A stretch of DNA of 34,570 nucleotides from Bisporella sp. PMI_857 (taxonomy: Eukaryota; Ascomycota; Leotiomycetes; Helotiales; Helotiaceae), in contig JAJSPD010000174.1 of the NCBI GenBank assembly GCA_021307315.1, positions 1-34,570 of the forward strand. The letters are read 5' to 3'. Shown here in pieces: positions 1-10,309 of the stretch (position 1 is its first letter; every line of letters begins with the position of its first letter). Made by a program: the position numbers and the translations under genes. The notes under the pieces were generated by a model that saw only the letters and a list, made by a program, of their open reading frames with translations, made no database searches and was not told where the DNA came from.

Positions 1-190
1 TGCCAAGCGCTGTGAGCCACCATCGGGTAAACGTCGGGCCTAGCCACGACGGGGCGCTGAAGCCATCCACGTGATTAACTCAGCCTCTCATGTGTAACAG
101 TTGGAGCTGAACTTCCTTTCCACGTTCAGTCGACATACGGAGCTCTCACCTCTTCGGCCACATCATTCTCCCAGCCCAGGATCAATCTCG

Positions 191-2197
191 ATGGAGGCTT
201 CTTACAGCACAAACAATGCTCTGGCAACAACTAACTCTACACCACAGGCCGTCTTCCAATACCAACCCCTGGATCCTTCCATTCGCGAAATTCGGTTGCT
301 GAACCTGACGCCAACGGACGACCCGCATTCGGATCTGGAGCTCAGCATCTTGCATACTCCTCTTGAGACATTGAGCTTCTATGCTCTATCATATACATGG
401 GGCAGTCCTCAAAATCCTCTGGAAATCCTGCTTAACGGCATCAAGTTGCAGGTTAGGGTGAATCTCTTTGCAGCCCTGAAAGCTATATCACTGCAGCTCG
501 ATGCTCCTGTCATGATCTGGGCGGATGCACTTTGTATCAATCAGAATGATAGCGAAGAGAAAGGGCAACAGGTGGAAATGATGACGGACATCTATCGTAC
601 CGCCAAGCAAACGCTCATCTGGCTCGGCGAAGGTGATGCTGAAACAGATGCGCTTATTAATGCCATGGACGTGATAGGTTCTGCGGCGTTCACAACTGGA
701 ATCATGAAGTTAGGGGAAGACGATGCGAAGAAGTGGCCGAACCTGGATCCTGAGAAAGCAGACTTGAGGAAAGCAGTGCAAAAGCTCATCCGATCAACCG
801 CCAACTTTCCAATCTTGCCTCTAACGGATCTGTCGTACCGCGAGTGGTTCTCCCGAGTCTGGATCATTCAAGAGCTGTCTGTCACGAAGACAGTTACATT
901 TGTCTGTGGGAGCAAGTGGATTGATGGAAATAACTTCATCGCAGCCTTTAAGTTTGGCTACTACTGGTTTGCCAACGAATTCGAGCCTCTGAAAAACACC
1001 AGCGGCTGGTTAATTTTCCGAATATTCAAGATGGCCTTGGTACTGTGGAAACATTGGTCCTACTTACGCACCATGGTTCAGCGGAATCAGCAGAACAAGC
1101 TCAGCGTTCCCAATCCTCGCGCAGCAACCACGCTCGGCACGCGGAAAATGATTACTCCATTGGAATTCGACACTAATGCCACTTCATCATCTGGTCTTAC
1201 ATTAATGCAGCATATGGTCCGGGGCTTCACTCTGAGCGTTGGTGAACCCTTGGATTCGTCGGAGCCGAAGGATAGGATATATGCGTTCCTTGGTATCTCG
1301 AACGATCGAAAGGAGCTTGGTATTGTGGAAAACTACAAGGAGGAAGTTACGTATCAGCATATCTATGTCGAGACTGCTAAGGCGCTGATCCGGCAGGGTA
1401 ACTTGGATATCTTGAGCCTGTGTAGGTCACCGACCAGCGAACAGATTGAGCGCGATTCACGACTTCCGTCTTGGGCACCAGACTGGACTAAACGGATGAT
1501 AACGCCATGCGGTGGCTTCAAAGCCGATGGACTGTTCAAAGCATCAGACGGTATGAAAGATAGAGGTCCAAGGCTGGAACCCGCAACCACTGAGTGGAAC
1601 GTCCTGGCGATCGATGGCATGTTCGTCGGCACCGCAAGCAAACTTGGCACTCCCTGGCGCCCCTCGTGGAATGACAGCTTCGACTACCGAGCCGCTCACG
1701 TACTGTTCCAGGAAGTAGAAGGATTCGTGAAAGAGAGCGGAAGTCAATGCACTGACACCCAAAAGCAAGAAGCAATCTGGCGCATTCCCATCGGCAACAA
1801 GGAAATGGACTCCTTCGGACAGCCGCGACGTCTCGGACCAGGCCGAGGAACTGCCTACAAGGAGTACGTGCAGATGCGCACTTTAGCAGCAAAGCAGCAT
1901 AAGCTCGGGGAGGAGTCGTTGATGGTTACACAGAATCTGCCTTCGTGTCTTGGCATGCTGAAGGATATGTATGATGCGAGACCGATGCTGACGGATAATG
2001 GATATGTTGGTGTCTGTCCGGACTGTGCAGAGGAAGGGGATGAGGTGTGGATACTCAGAGGCGCTCATGTGCCCTATGTGCTGCGGAAGAGTGGGGCAGG
2101 AACTTCAAAACTTGTTGGAGAGGCTTTTGTGTATGGGATGATGGATGGTGAGGTTTGTAGCACGGGAGCTGCTCTTCATTCATTACAACTGATTTGA
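191..2197 (+). CDS. HET-domain protein (heterokaryon incompatibility family)
   Basis: Single open frame of 668 residues from the ATG at 191; the frame is open further upstream, but only with non-ATG codons. The HET domain is clear: a YALSYTWG box near residues 63-70, a WADALCINQND box near residues 111-121, then an EKGQQVEMM/IYRTA helix and WLGEGD. Further on are LSYREWFSRVWIIQE, DRIYAFLGI, LPSWAPDW and, near the end, GDEVWIL..AHVPYVLR..G and the usual closing GE.FVYGMMDGEV pattern. Full-length HET proteins of this layout are common in Pezizomycotina, where some trigger cell death after non-self contact. The C-terminal part names no known partner domain. No intron or disruption is seen. It converges on the kinase gene downstream. 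HET assignment is very secure; a role in incompatibility is inferred from the family. Confidence 0.93.
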   Translation: MEASYSTNNALATTNSTPQAVFQYQPLDPSIREIRLLNLTPTDDPHSDLELSILHTPLETLSFYALSYTWGSPQNPLEILLNGIKLQVRVNLFAALKAISLQLDAPVMIWADALCINQNDSEEKGQQVEMMTDIYRTAKQTLIWLGEGDAETDALINAMDVIGSAAFTTGIMKLGEDDAKKWPNLDPEKADLRKAVQKLIRSTANFPILPLTDLSYREWFSRVWIIQELSVTKTVTFVCGSKWIDGNNFIAAFKFGYYWFANEFEPLKNTSGWLIFRIFKMALVLWKHWSYLRTMVQRNQQNKLSVPNPRAATTLGTRKMITPLEFDTNATSSSGLTLMQHMVRGFTLSVGEPLDSSEPKDRIYAFLGISNDRKELGIVENYKEEVTYQHIYVETAKALIRQGNLDILSLCRSPTSEQIERDSRLPSWAPDWTKRMITPCGGFKADGLFKASDGMKDRGPRLEPATTEWNVLAIDGMFVGTASKLGTPWRPSWNDSFDYRAAHVLFQEVEGFVKESGSQCTDTQKQEAIWRIPIGNKEMDSFGQPRRLGPGRGTAYKEYVQMRTLAAKQHKLGEESLMVTQNLPSCLGMLKDMYDARPMLTDNGYVGVCPDCAEEGDEVWILRGAHVPYVLRKSGAGTSKLVGEAFVYGMMDGEVCSTGAALHSLQLI

Positions 2198-2384
2198 TTT
2201 TGATGGGCGATCTGAAGTGGGCATTGGCTCGAACTCAAGGCATGGCCGAATGAAGACGTAGAGTTCCAATGCCTTGATGCAATAATTTGTTGCAAAATGG
2301 ATAGAATAGAAACAAGCTCGAGGCTAACTATGATCATGCAATGGAATCTTCTGGCCGCAGGATTTGGTCCGTTACTAAATTGTT

Positions 2385-2524
2385 ATAATACGGAATTGAT
2401 TCCCGTGGTGGACCTGCACTCGGATCTAGAGCTCTCTGTCTTGCATATTCCTCTTAGGACATTTAAGCTTCGATACTCTATGATATATATAAAGCAGTCT
2501 TTAAAATATGCGGGAAATCTGACT
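2385..2524 (+). pseudogene. Scarred partial duplicate of the HET gene's N-terminal region
   Basis: Bases 2411-2524 align without gaps to 320-433 of the HET gene upstream. Shared words include cggatct, gagctc, cttgcata, attcctctt (actcctctt in the parent) and aaaat. Most differences are C-to-T or G-to-A; for example atacatggggcagtcctc in the parent reads atatataaagcagtcttt here. The peptide still shows HSDLELS.LH.PL before losing the YALSYTWG box. Nothing of the rest of the HET gene follows. This looks like a short duplicated piece hit by RIP-like transitions. Confidence 0.75.
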
Positions 2525-2635
2525 TGACGACTAGAAATTGGCAAGACGCTCTAATAACTAGACTTATCACTCTTAGTCGTACATCAGCATCCTAAGGGAG
2601 GGATTCTGTTGCTCTTCTTGTAGTCCTCCAATGTT

Positions 2636-5083
2636 TCAGTCGGTAATGGTCGTGAACTTTTTCAACACTTCTTCAGTGTTTTCCTTCTCTCTCACGGCTG
2701 AAAACAAATACTCCATTATCTCCGAGTCCATCTCAAGGAGATTTAGGAAAGACTCAGAATACCCGTTGTCATCCCATTCTCTATCCAACAATTCAAATTC
2801 GTCCATTATGTACTCTGCGGTGGGTTGCTTATCTCGGTCTTCTCTCATACACTGCAATATGGCCAGCAAAACCGTCTGTGGGAGGTAATGCTTGGCTGGT
2901 GATTCGGCATTTGGGTTTTTGTCCGACTCCTCCCATTGCGTTTGAACCATTCGCCATATCAGTTGCCCTAGAGCCCAGATGTCTCTCGCCTTGCCATCCT
3001 CCTCAAAATGATTTTCGGGGTTTGAAATATCGCTGCCGAGAATCTGGCCTTCGCCTAAATCCGCAATCAAGATGACTGGCTCATAAACCCCAGTTCCAGG
3101 ATCAGCACTGTAGAAACGACGGGCTACTAGAACGTTGCGGGCATGGAGATCTCTGCTATATGTCAACGTCACATATCCAAAGATTGCCACTTCTCACTCA
3201 CTTGTGTACCACATTATGTTTGTGCAGCTCCCTGAGTCCCGTGGAAAGCTCTGCGACGGCAGAGATTATGATCTTCCAATCCGTAACGTCACCCTTGAGA
3301 ACTTCTTTGAGATATTCCAGAAGAGATCCTTTCTCGCAAAATTCAGTAACAAGAAAGAATGTTCCTGTCGGTAGTACTGATAAAGGACTACCCGGATCGT
3401 GGTGCTGGGGCGTCCGAAGAATGCCAAAAAGTCGAACAACTCGCACTCCCCAACCTTGCACAACAGCGAAGGTGGCATCAAGCTGAAATAAATCAGTCAG
3501 TGGGATCAGATGAACATTGTGATGCTAACCTCTTTTATGAATCTCCCCAGATCAGATTCCTCGTCTCCTTTGAATTTCTTGAGAGCAACTTCCAAATTTT
3601 TGGCCTCGAGATCCCCAACACGCTTTGGACGATGCCAGGTGGCATGATACACTGTTCCTCTTGCACCCTCGCCAAGTGCATCCGGATATACGCGTGTAAT
3701 CTCCTCCGCCGGTATAAGGTCCAGTAGATTTTCGTACTTGGGATTGTACTGGAGACCCATGGCTTCTTTTAGTTGTTTCTGCTCGCGACCAGAACGTCTA
3801 TCCAGTTCTCTTTGCAGCCAGTTTCTGAACATTTTCTTGGCTGCCTGTTCGTCTTGTTCAATCTTTTTATTGCGATATTGATAACCGGGAATCGTTTGCA
3901 ACAGATGCCATTCGTTGCTTTGCGGGTTCTTGGTTAAGGAGCAATCGTTCAGCTCTAGTCAGCCGTAAGTCACCTAATTGATTCCGTGTTGACCTACCCA
4001 AAACCAATCATATGCACCTTGACTGAAATCCAAAGTTTCCACAGCAGAAATAATGAAACAGATGGAATCGGCCATACGGTAACCCGGAAAAGTGATCCCA
4101 TGATCAACGCAGTTAGCGAACACATCTTCTTCAGTAAAGAAAAGCCGCTCGCAAGAAAGCGACTGCGCGGGCTTCCAGCAGACGAAGCGGCTTGGTGGTA
4201 CGTCCTGCAGCACTTCCTTTGGGATACATTCGGCCAGCTGGTTCCATGGGACAATCTCGATATACTTGCGAGGGTCATCCTGAAAGGAGAACAGACGATA
4301 TACTTCCGGGTTGAGGTACTGCCCTGAACGCTCAGGCGGATCCTCACTGAAGTTTCTCCCCTTCTTCACGTACCCATTTTTCACGCCTTCATAAATGTTG
4401 AAAAATCCGGTCGCCGATATACCTTCGAGCGAATCTCGTAACTCGATTTCCAGTATTTGGTCGCGCTTAATCAATGCGCAGCTTCTGAGCAGGCTCCATA
4501 TTTCAAACCGCCAGTTCCGATCTCGAACTTTCTCGCAAAGGAGTTCATCTGCAGCGTATTCCTTGATATTGAAATTCTCGAAGTCAATGTCCTCGTAAAG
4601 TGACTCTTGGTGTGCCTTTGTATCTTCTGTGGATTCGAAGGGACCTTCATATCTCGGTGGCGCTGACCGGAAGGTTTCGAGAGCAGCAGTCAAAAGATGC
4701 CAGTACTGCAAATCGGTATCCACTGGTTTGGCAAAAATCTCCTCAACCATCCCTAGATCCAGGTCATCATGAGTTGAGTTGGCTTTCATGACCGATATCG
4801 TTCGCAGAGCATTACGATCAGATCCAACAGTACGTGAGTAGCACTCTAGGATCAACGACCACTTGCCACCGTGGACGGCACAGTATTCCGGCATACCTAG
4901 CACATCAGCAAACGCCATTTCCGTTTGTTTTCTCCATTTCCATAAGTTGAAAGTTTCCAAGATCGTATCAGAAGTGAACTTTGGATCCTCAGACTGCCCA
5001 CCGAGGAATTTTGTGCGATACTCGTCCAGCAAGCGCTTTTCGTATTCCAGAAGCGGCAAACTGACGGATACCGATTTCGCCAT
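2636..5083 (-). CDS. Protein kinase with large uncharacterised N-terminal region, four exons
   Basis: I join exons 5083-3998, 3952-3530, 3482-3202 and 3152-2636 through introns of 45, 47 and 49 bases (donors GTAGGT, GTTAGC, GTGAGT; acceptors GAG, CAG, CAG). The phases agree and give about 768 residues. Residues 1-362 are a soluble region I do not recognise. A charged helical linker (about 380-430) leads to a kinase domain: glycine loop GEGARGTV (456-463), VALKKF with K487, the hydrophobic FFLVTEFCEKGSLLEYL, catalytic HKDLHARN (596-602), metal-binding DLG (628-630, a DFG variant), NPE in place of APE, DIWALG near 654 and a closing CMREDRDKQPT. The main catalytic residues are present, so it is probably active. 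It is transcribed divergently from the pseudokinase gene at 5604, which suggests a functional pair. Exon joins are inferred from sequence only. Confidence 0.85.
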
Positions 5084-5603
5084 GAGCGATTTGTATTGGG
5101 GAAAAAGGCAGAGTGGGAATTTGGTATTTATTTCTTCCTAAGTGGGACGACAAAATATTTTCAACGAGAATGGAACGATCAGTGGAGAAGTCAATGAATG
5201 CAAGGCGGGTCGGCTACGAATGGAATTCGATTCATGCGGTGGCCATCGCTGGGCGTTGCCTTGCATGCACCCCTGAGCCTTCATTCGCACCTCTCACCCT
5301 GGAAGACCGAGGAGAGTGTCTCTGTTGTGACTGGCCACCAGAAACTGCCTAACCCTTTTCCTTCCCACTAGCATACGGACTCGGCGCTTCATTGGCTTCT
5401 CTGCGCTTTCCCAATGATTTTACACCGTTTTCTGGATCTGGATTGCGTGTTGGCTGCAGCGCAGCCTGATTTTCTGCTGGTCATGCCACCATTCGCTCTC
5501 AAAAAGCAATTCCACAGCCTTAGGCGTCGACGTGAACATTGAAAGAATTTGAAGCTCGTTCATCCCACAAAGAATCAATCGAGGTGCTCAACTTGTTTCC
5601 ACG
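5084..5603. promoter_or_regulatory. Shared divergent promoter region of kinase and pseudokinase genes
   Basis: These 520 bases separate the two start codons, which face away from each other. The stretch is of ordinary base composition and holds no convincing gene. It must carry both promoters, so co-expression is plausible. A CCAAT motif lies near 5412 (ccaatgatttt). I could not pick a definite TATA box for either direction. Confidence 0.55.
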
Positions 5604-7632
5604 ATGGTAGAACCCGCATTGGCACTAGCAATCGATGCATGCATAAACGATTCCGTTGCCATCGTTTGGCGGATTGGGAAGAAGGTTAAAGAAATTATCT
5701 TTTTCAAGAAGAGATGTTTGGGCTTTTACGATCATGCAGAACTTCTTAGACGGATCTTGGAGAGGAATAAATCGGAAATCAACAACTTCGAGACTTTAGT
5801 GCAGTTCACGAAATGCCTCATAGATATAGAGCAATTCGTGGATGACTGCCAGAAATCGCACACGCTTGGGGGTATCACCGTTGAGGTTCTCTTCAAACAC
5901 AGGTACCAACGGTTGATGAGAGATCTTGCTGCCGCCAAGGACGTGTTTGCCCTGGAATCTTCCGTAAGTCAACTCTATTGGACAGCTATCACGGATTTCA
6001 TGCAGTTTCATTGACGATCATACAGAGCGAGGTCCTGCATCGAGAGTTTGTAAATGGAGAGGGGGCGAAAACTCAGCTTTCTGCTATTTCTAGCTCAATC
6101 AGCAACATTGAGAAAAGCGTAGATGAGCTCCGAAAGGCGAATCAAGAATCCGAAAGGCTGAAAAAGCTCCCCAACATGGCAATTCCAACTAGCCAGTTTC
6201 CATCCGTTTACTCAGACTTGACAATCACTTTCACTGATACAGAGCACAACCGTGGTAAAAGCCACATTGAGGGTATTGGCGACGTAGTGTGTTATGAGAT
6301 TGAGCCTTCCAAGTTGTCCTATGCAACGATTCAGGTCTACCAAAAGCTCCAATCAGGCGCCTTCATACAACACTACCACGGAATTTCCCAAAATGGCAAT
6401 CGACTGTATGCCGTGATGGAAGACCTGGATAACTTTGACACACTAGCGGATATGTATCAAGACGCGTCTCGTTCTTTCTCTCTGGAAGAAAGGCTAGTTC
6501 TGGCGCAGGACCTGTCAAGGACAGTAGCCTGGTATCATCGAGGCGAAGTAATTTTGAAATCTATATCAGATGGCTCGATCGTATTGAAAAAGTCAACCAA
6601 GGGGGGATATCGTTGCTTCTTGAAGGGCACAGAGCAAGCAAGGTCGGTATGTGTCTCAACTCGTTGTGACACGTCGATTCACTTTGCTAAAAGACGCGTA
6701 GATGTATGAGCCAAGCTCCCTTGGGGATTTTGACGTCCGATATGAAGCGCCGGAATATCATCACTTTGGGCTAGCGGATGACACTCACTCCAGTTACACT
6801 GACATATGGGGGTATGTTCATGTCACTTTTCAAGCCTTTCTACCAGTAGCTGATGGTAGCCAGCTTGGGAACCGCAATTTGGCAGATTATCTCTGGGAAA
6901 TTTCCATGGGACACGACACGGCCAGTGCTGGCCGGTCATCCTGGAAACTCTGACATATTCAGAGTTCGCTCTGCACTCAGCAGTGGAAAATTGCCAGGAA
7001 ATCTGGAACTTAATAGTCTTCCAGCTGCAATAAAAGATCTTGTGGCAGATTGCTGGCACCCTGATCCGATGCTGAGGCCACCTGCTTTTAGCATTTTCAG
7101 AACGCTCCAAGATCTAAGTGTCAGCATTTCCAGTCCAGGGATTAATATCAGTGCGATTCTTCCGGTTTCGATACATCCTGTCCCTGCCGACTCTATACTC
7201 GGCGAGACGCTTAAAAAGGCATGGGCCATGATCTGCGAGTCCCGGAAAGCTCATCAGGGAAAAGGGAAACTGAATGAGGAAGAACTGGTTACTCTGCTCT
7301 CTGACGAAGTTCCCTGGACGTCGCTGAGATATTTTGTTGTCGGTGCCGTCATTTGGTGGGATTTGGCAGCTAAGTATCCCGAGAATATACTGAGAGCAGA
7401 ACAGACATCATGCCAACTTGGTACAGAGGGTAGGCTCTACATGCTGATGGGAAGGACATTACACTGACATTTTTCAGAGTGGCGCGCGTACTCTGCCCTA
7501 CAATTCCTCCAGTCCGCAGCGATTGGTGGTTATCAGGAAGCATTCCTCGAAATGTACCGAGCTCATGCTTGGCTTGCAAGGGAACTCAAAGCCAGGGTGC
7601 CGTCTTTGAAATCAGAGCTCCCGATTCGGTGA
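5604..7632 (+). CDS. MLKL-like protein: N-terminal helical bundle, brace, pseudokinase, Sel1-like tail
   Basis: Exons 5604-5963, 6026-6646, 6702-6811, 6864-7429 and 7478-7632 (introns 62, 55, 52 and 48 bases; donors GTAAGT, GTATGT, GTATGT, GTAGGC) keep one frame and give about 603 residues. Donor GTACAG at 7421 is an in-phase alternative for the last intron. Residues 1-120 are amphipathic helices resembling the HeLo-like/MLKL four-helix bundle; about 135-170 form a coiled-coil brace (SISNIEKSVDELRKANQESE). The kinase fold follows, but it lacks a glycine loop and the ATP-binding lysine. The HRD position reads LKS (297-299) and DFG reads LKG (319-321). The C-lobe is well kept: RYEAPEY (340-346), DIWGLGTAIWQI (361-372), DCWHPDPMLRP (426-436). 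The last exon has ALQFLQSAAIGGYQEA, like one Sel1 repeat. Likely a catalytically dead cell-death executioner; the function is inferred. Confidence 0.82.
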
Positions 7633-8710
7633 AATGGTAAGCGGTATACACTTTCCCCAGGAAATGATGTATTTTCCAATCGGACTAGTGCACAAGTGTC
7701 TAATTCATTGCGTTTTGGTGCTGTTCAGGTTGGCCTAAGGAAGTGAGGTTGGTGCAAATCCTTAGCCTCACTCTATGATATCACACGTGATTTTACTATG
7801 TCACATCCTTTTCTTCAGTGAAGAGAAGTCAGAGAATTCGCTCTGCTAGTTGATCAAAGGCATAAAATGAGGACTTCATGGTCAAATTTCGTCTTGTGAA
7901 TTTCGCATTGACCAGAATTTCGATATCACGTGAGGGAAGCCTTCTCAGTTGACTTGCCAATTATCTCATAAATCAGACCCTCGGAAATGCGAGAAGTTTA
8001 CCCGCACGGGCCATACGGCCCTCTCATTGGCTCAGGAGTTGCCAGGAGTACAAATTAGGAAAGGCGGATCCTTGGCTCGAGAAATTTTTTTCCGAAGGTC
8101 TGAAAGATTTTCGCAAAAATTTTGCTTTAAAAAAAAGCTAAAAAAAACTGATTTCTAGTATTTTTGACTAATACTCAATAAATATTAAAATTCAAGCTTA
8201 CGATCCCGATAATAAGTATATTTTAACTATTTTTATACTTATTCCGACAGTTTATACTATTTCAAATAGCTGATTTAATATAAAAGTATAAAGTTAGCAA
8301 ACCAAAAGTCAAAAGCTTCGTTAAAGCTAAAAAAAATAGCCGGAACGCTATTAATTACAACACAATAATAAACTTTTTTCTACTTAAATACAGCTATTTA
8401 CTATTTTACTTTTTAATACAAATCGACGTACGTTTTCGGATTTTCAATTATTTACGTAATTGTTGCGCAAACAAAAAACGTCGAATTACGGTTTCTGTTA
8501 AAATCTAAAAAAAGTGCTGTTAAAAAATCGAAATCAAACTTATTAATATTTCTATAACTACAAATTATATTACTTATTTAATAGTATGTTAAGTGTTACT
8601 TCGGCATTTCGAATTAAATAGTAGTCGATATTATTTACAAATAAAAATAGTTGTTAAATAATAAACACAAAAAGTAAGATTGATTAAAAAGCGAAGTGTC
8701 GCCGACTTCT
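7633..8710. other. Intergenic stretch grading into AT-rich relic
   Basis: Bases 7633 to about 8050 have normal composition and no gene. From about 8090 the sequence becomes AT-rich with dense stops in all frames and poly-A/T runs, which is the edge of the repeat island. No transposon family can be named from the remains. Confidence 0.6.
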
Positions 8711-8888
8711 GAACTAATCAAATAGCTAGATTTCACTTATTATAATTCCGAAATCAACTCCTGTAAGCTTTTAAGAACTCCTGAACTAATTAAATAGCTA
8801 GATTTTATTTATTATAATTTCGAAATCAACTTCTGTAAGCTTTTAAAAACTCCTGAGAACTTTTGAGCTAATCAAATAGCTAGATTTC
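8711..8888. repeat. 72-base tandem repeat, about 2.4 copies
   Basis: The unit begins gaactaatcaaatagctaga at 8711, recurs at 8783 with a few transitions (taattaaatagctaga) and a partial third copy starts near 8865. A spacer of about 10 bases precedes the third copy, which is cut by the 5' LTR at 8889. The shared tail is aaatcaac.cctgtaagctttta. Confidence 0.75.
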
Positions 8889-9147
8889 TGTGACGGGTTG
8901 AACCCGTAAGGATGACTCGGCTGCACGTGCCTTCGGCACGAGCCAGCTCTCGTTGCAACCACGTGACAGCGCGTGGCCACCGTGAACCCTTTGTAGAGCC
9001 ACCGACCCGTTACGTACTAGCGGACCCGTTACAGGCCTAGCTATAAAACCCGCAATCTCCTGTATTCTCCTTTTCTCTCTTTATGTTGATTCTCTTTGTA
9101 ATATAGCAGTAATAGTTAATTGAATAGATTACTATCAGCCTGTCACA
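8889..9147 (+). repeat. 5' LTR of the gypsy element
   Basis: It begins TGTGACGGG and ends CCTGTCACA, so the ends are short inverted repeats. It holds a possible TATA box (gctataaaac) and two short palindromes (gggttgaaccc; cgtgccttcggcacg, a small hairpin). By eye about nine positions differ from the 3' LTR, nearly all transitions plus a small indel near the end. Confidence 0.93.
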
Positions 9148-9562
9148 TTAGAATTAACATCACAACTTCACGTAGCAAACAACACGTTACAGCGTTCTTT
9201 TAGACGGCAGCAGCGAGCTGACTGCTTGCGAAAAAATATTACGTATTCAAAAAAGTAGCAAATTGGCTGCCTACGAATCACGAATACAGCGGAGCTCAAA
9301 ACGATAGCAGTAGCTCACTGACTATCTAAAAAAATGTTACGAACCGTCAAGCTACAATAAAGCTTAATATATACAAGCTACGCCCGTAAAGTAAAATAAT
9401 AAAATAAACAACCAGAATTTCTTTGCGTAGCTGCAAAACATGCTAAACAGTCAACAGGATATAATTAACCGGCTGCAAAAACAAACAGCTGCTACGTTAG
9501 TTAAATTCGCTGATCGAATAAATACGTTAAAAGAAACGAAACAAGCGCTAAACTTAACTTCA

Positions 9563-9822
9563 TGTAACGACGCAAGGAATCACGGGCTAGAATAGAGGCA
9601 TATGGGAGTGCGTACAATAGGCTGACAGTGATTGCCTTATAGGTCTACCTACGAAGGATACAAAAACATGAGGAACAACTGTAGAGAGTAGGAGCAGGCC
9701 TTTATATAGGCGACTCCGACTCTACTCCGTATCTGCTCTGAAACCCCTCATACCCTGATCTTCAGCCTCCTGATCCCGTGCCATGGCCTCCGTGTCGCAC
9801 CTTGGGCATACCGATTGTTACA
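9563..9822 (+). repeat. Solo LTR 1, target duplication CTTCA
   Basis: 260 bases from TGTAACGACG to CGATTGTTACA, flanked by cttca on both sides (9558-9562 and 9823-9827). It includes a TATA-like tttatatagg. It is GC-normal and unlike the host element's LTR, so it comes from another retrotransposon family. No internal coding part is present. Orientation is inferred from the TATA-like sequence. Confidence 0.9.
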
Positions 9823-10022
9823 CTTCAGGCTTTACGCTTAAGCTTGTTTTTTCTTTATCGGCTAATAAGCCGAAAAAACTTAAACTTCGATTTACAAATT
9901 CAGGACTATACAAAAGAAATAATGTAGCGCTGTACTTTCAGTTCGAAAAATTACTACAGGCCAAGTTGCAAATTAATAAAGCTTGTATCGGCGAAAAAAC
10001 AGAACAAGTTTAGTACGGATTT

Positions 10023-10309
10023 TGTAACAACTCAAGCTGCACAGGGATCTCGATCCGTGGATCTAGGTAGAAGGATGCAAAGGTATGAACAACTATCAAT
10101 TGTTATAACGAAGAGAACAAACTACAGGCAGAAGAAGGGAGGAGAGCAGTGCTTTATATACAGGATGCTGGCCAGGGGCCAGTGTAAGCGAGCCCTGTAG
10201 CGTTGGTTGCCAAGCTCTGAGGTGCCGAGCCCTGTGGTAACAGGGGCCAAGCTCTACCGAGCTCTGTAGTGCTTGGCGCCAAGCTCGAGATAGGGCCAGG
10301 GCCGTGACA
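10023..10309 (+). repeat. Solo LTR 2, target duplication GATTT, with internal 33-35-base repeats
   Basis: 287 bases from TGTAACAACTC to GGCCGTGACA, flanked by gattt at 10018-10022 and 10310-10314. A TATA-like gctttatatac lies near 10150. From about 10188 to 10290 three similar units follow each other, each running from cgagc(c/t)ctgt to gccaagctc. The sequence is GC-rich and intact against the degraded gag around it. Confidence 0.9.

Noticed and set aside
1536..1892. Antisense frames across the HET gene
   Set aside because: Shadows of the HET coding frame with no motif content.
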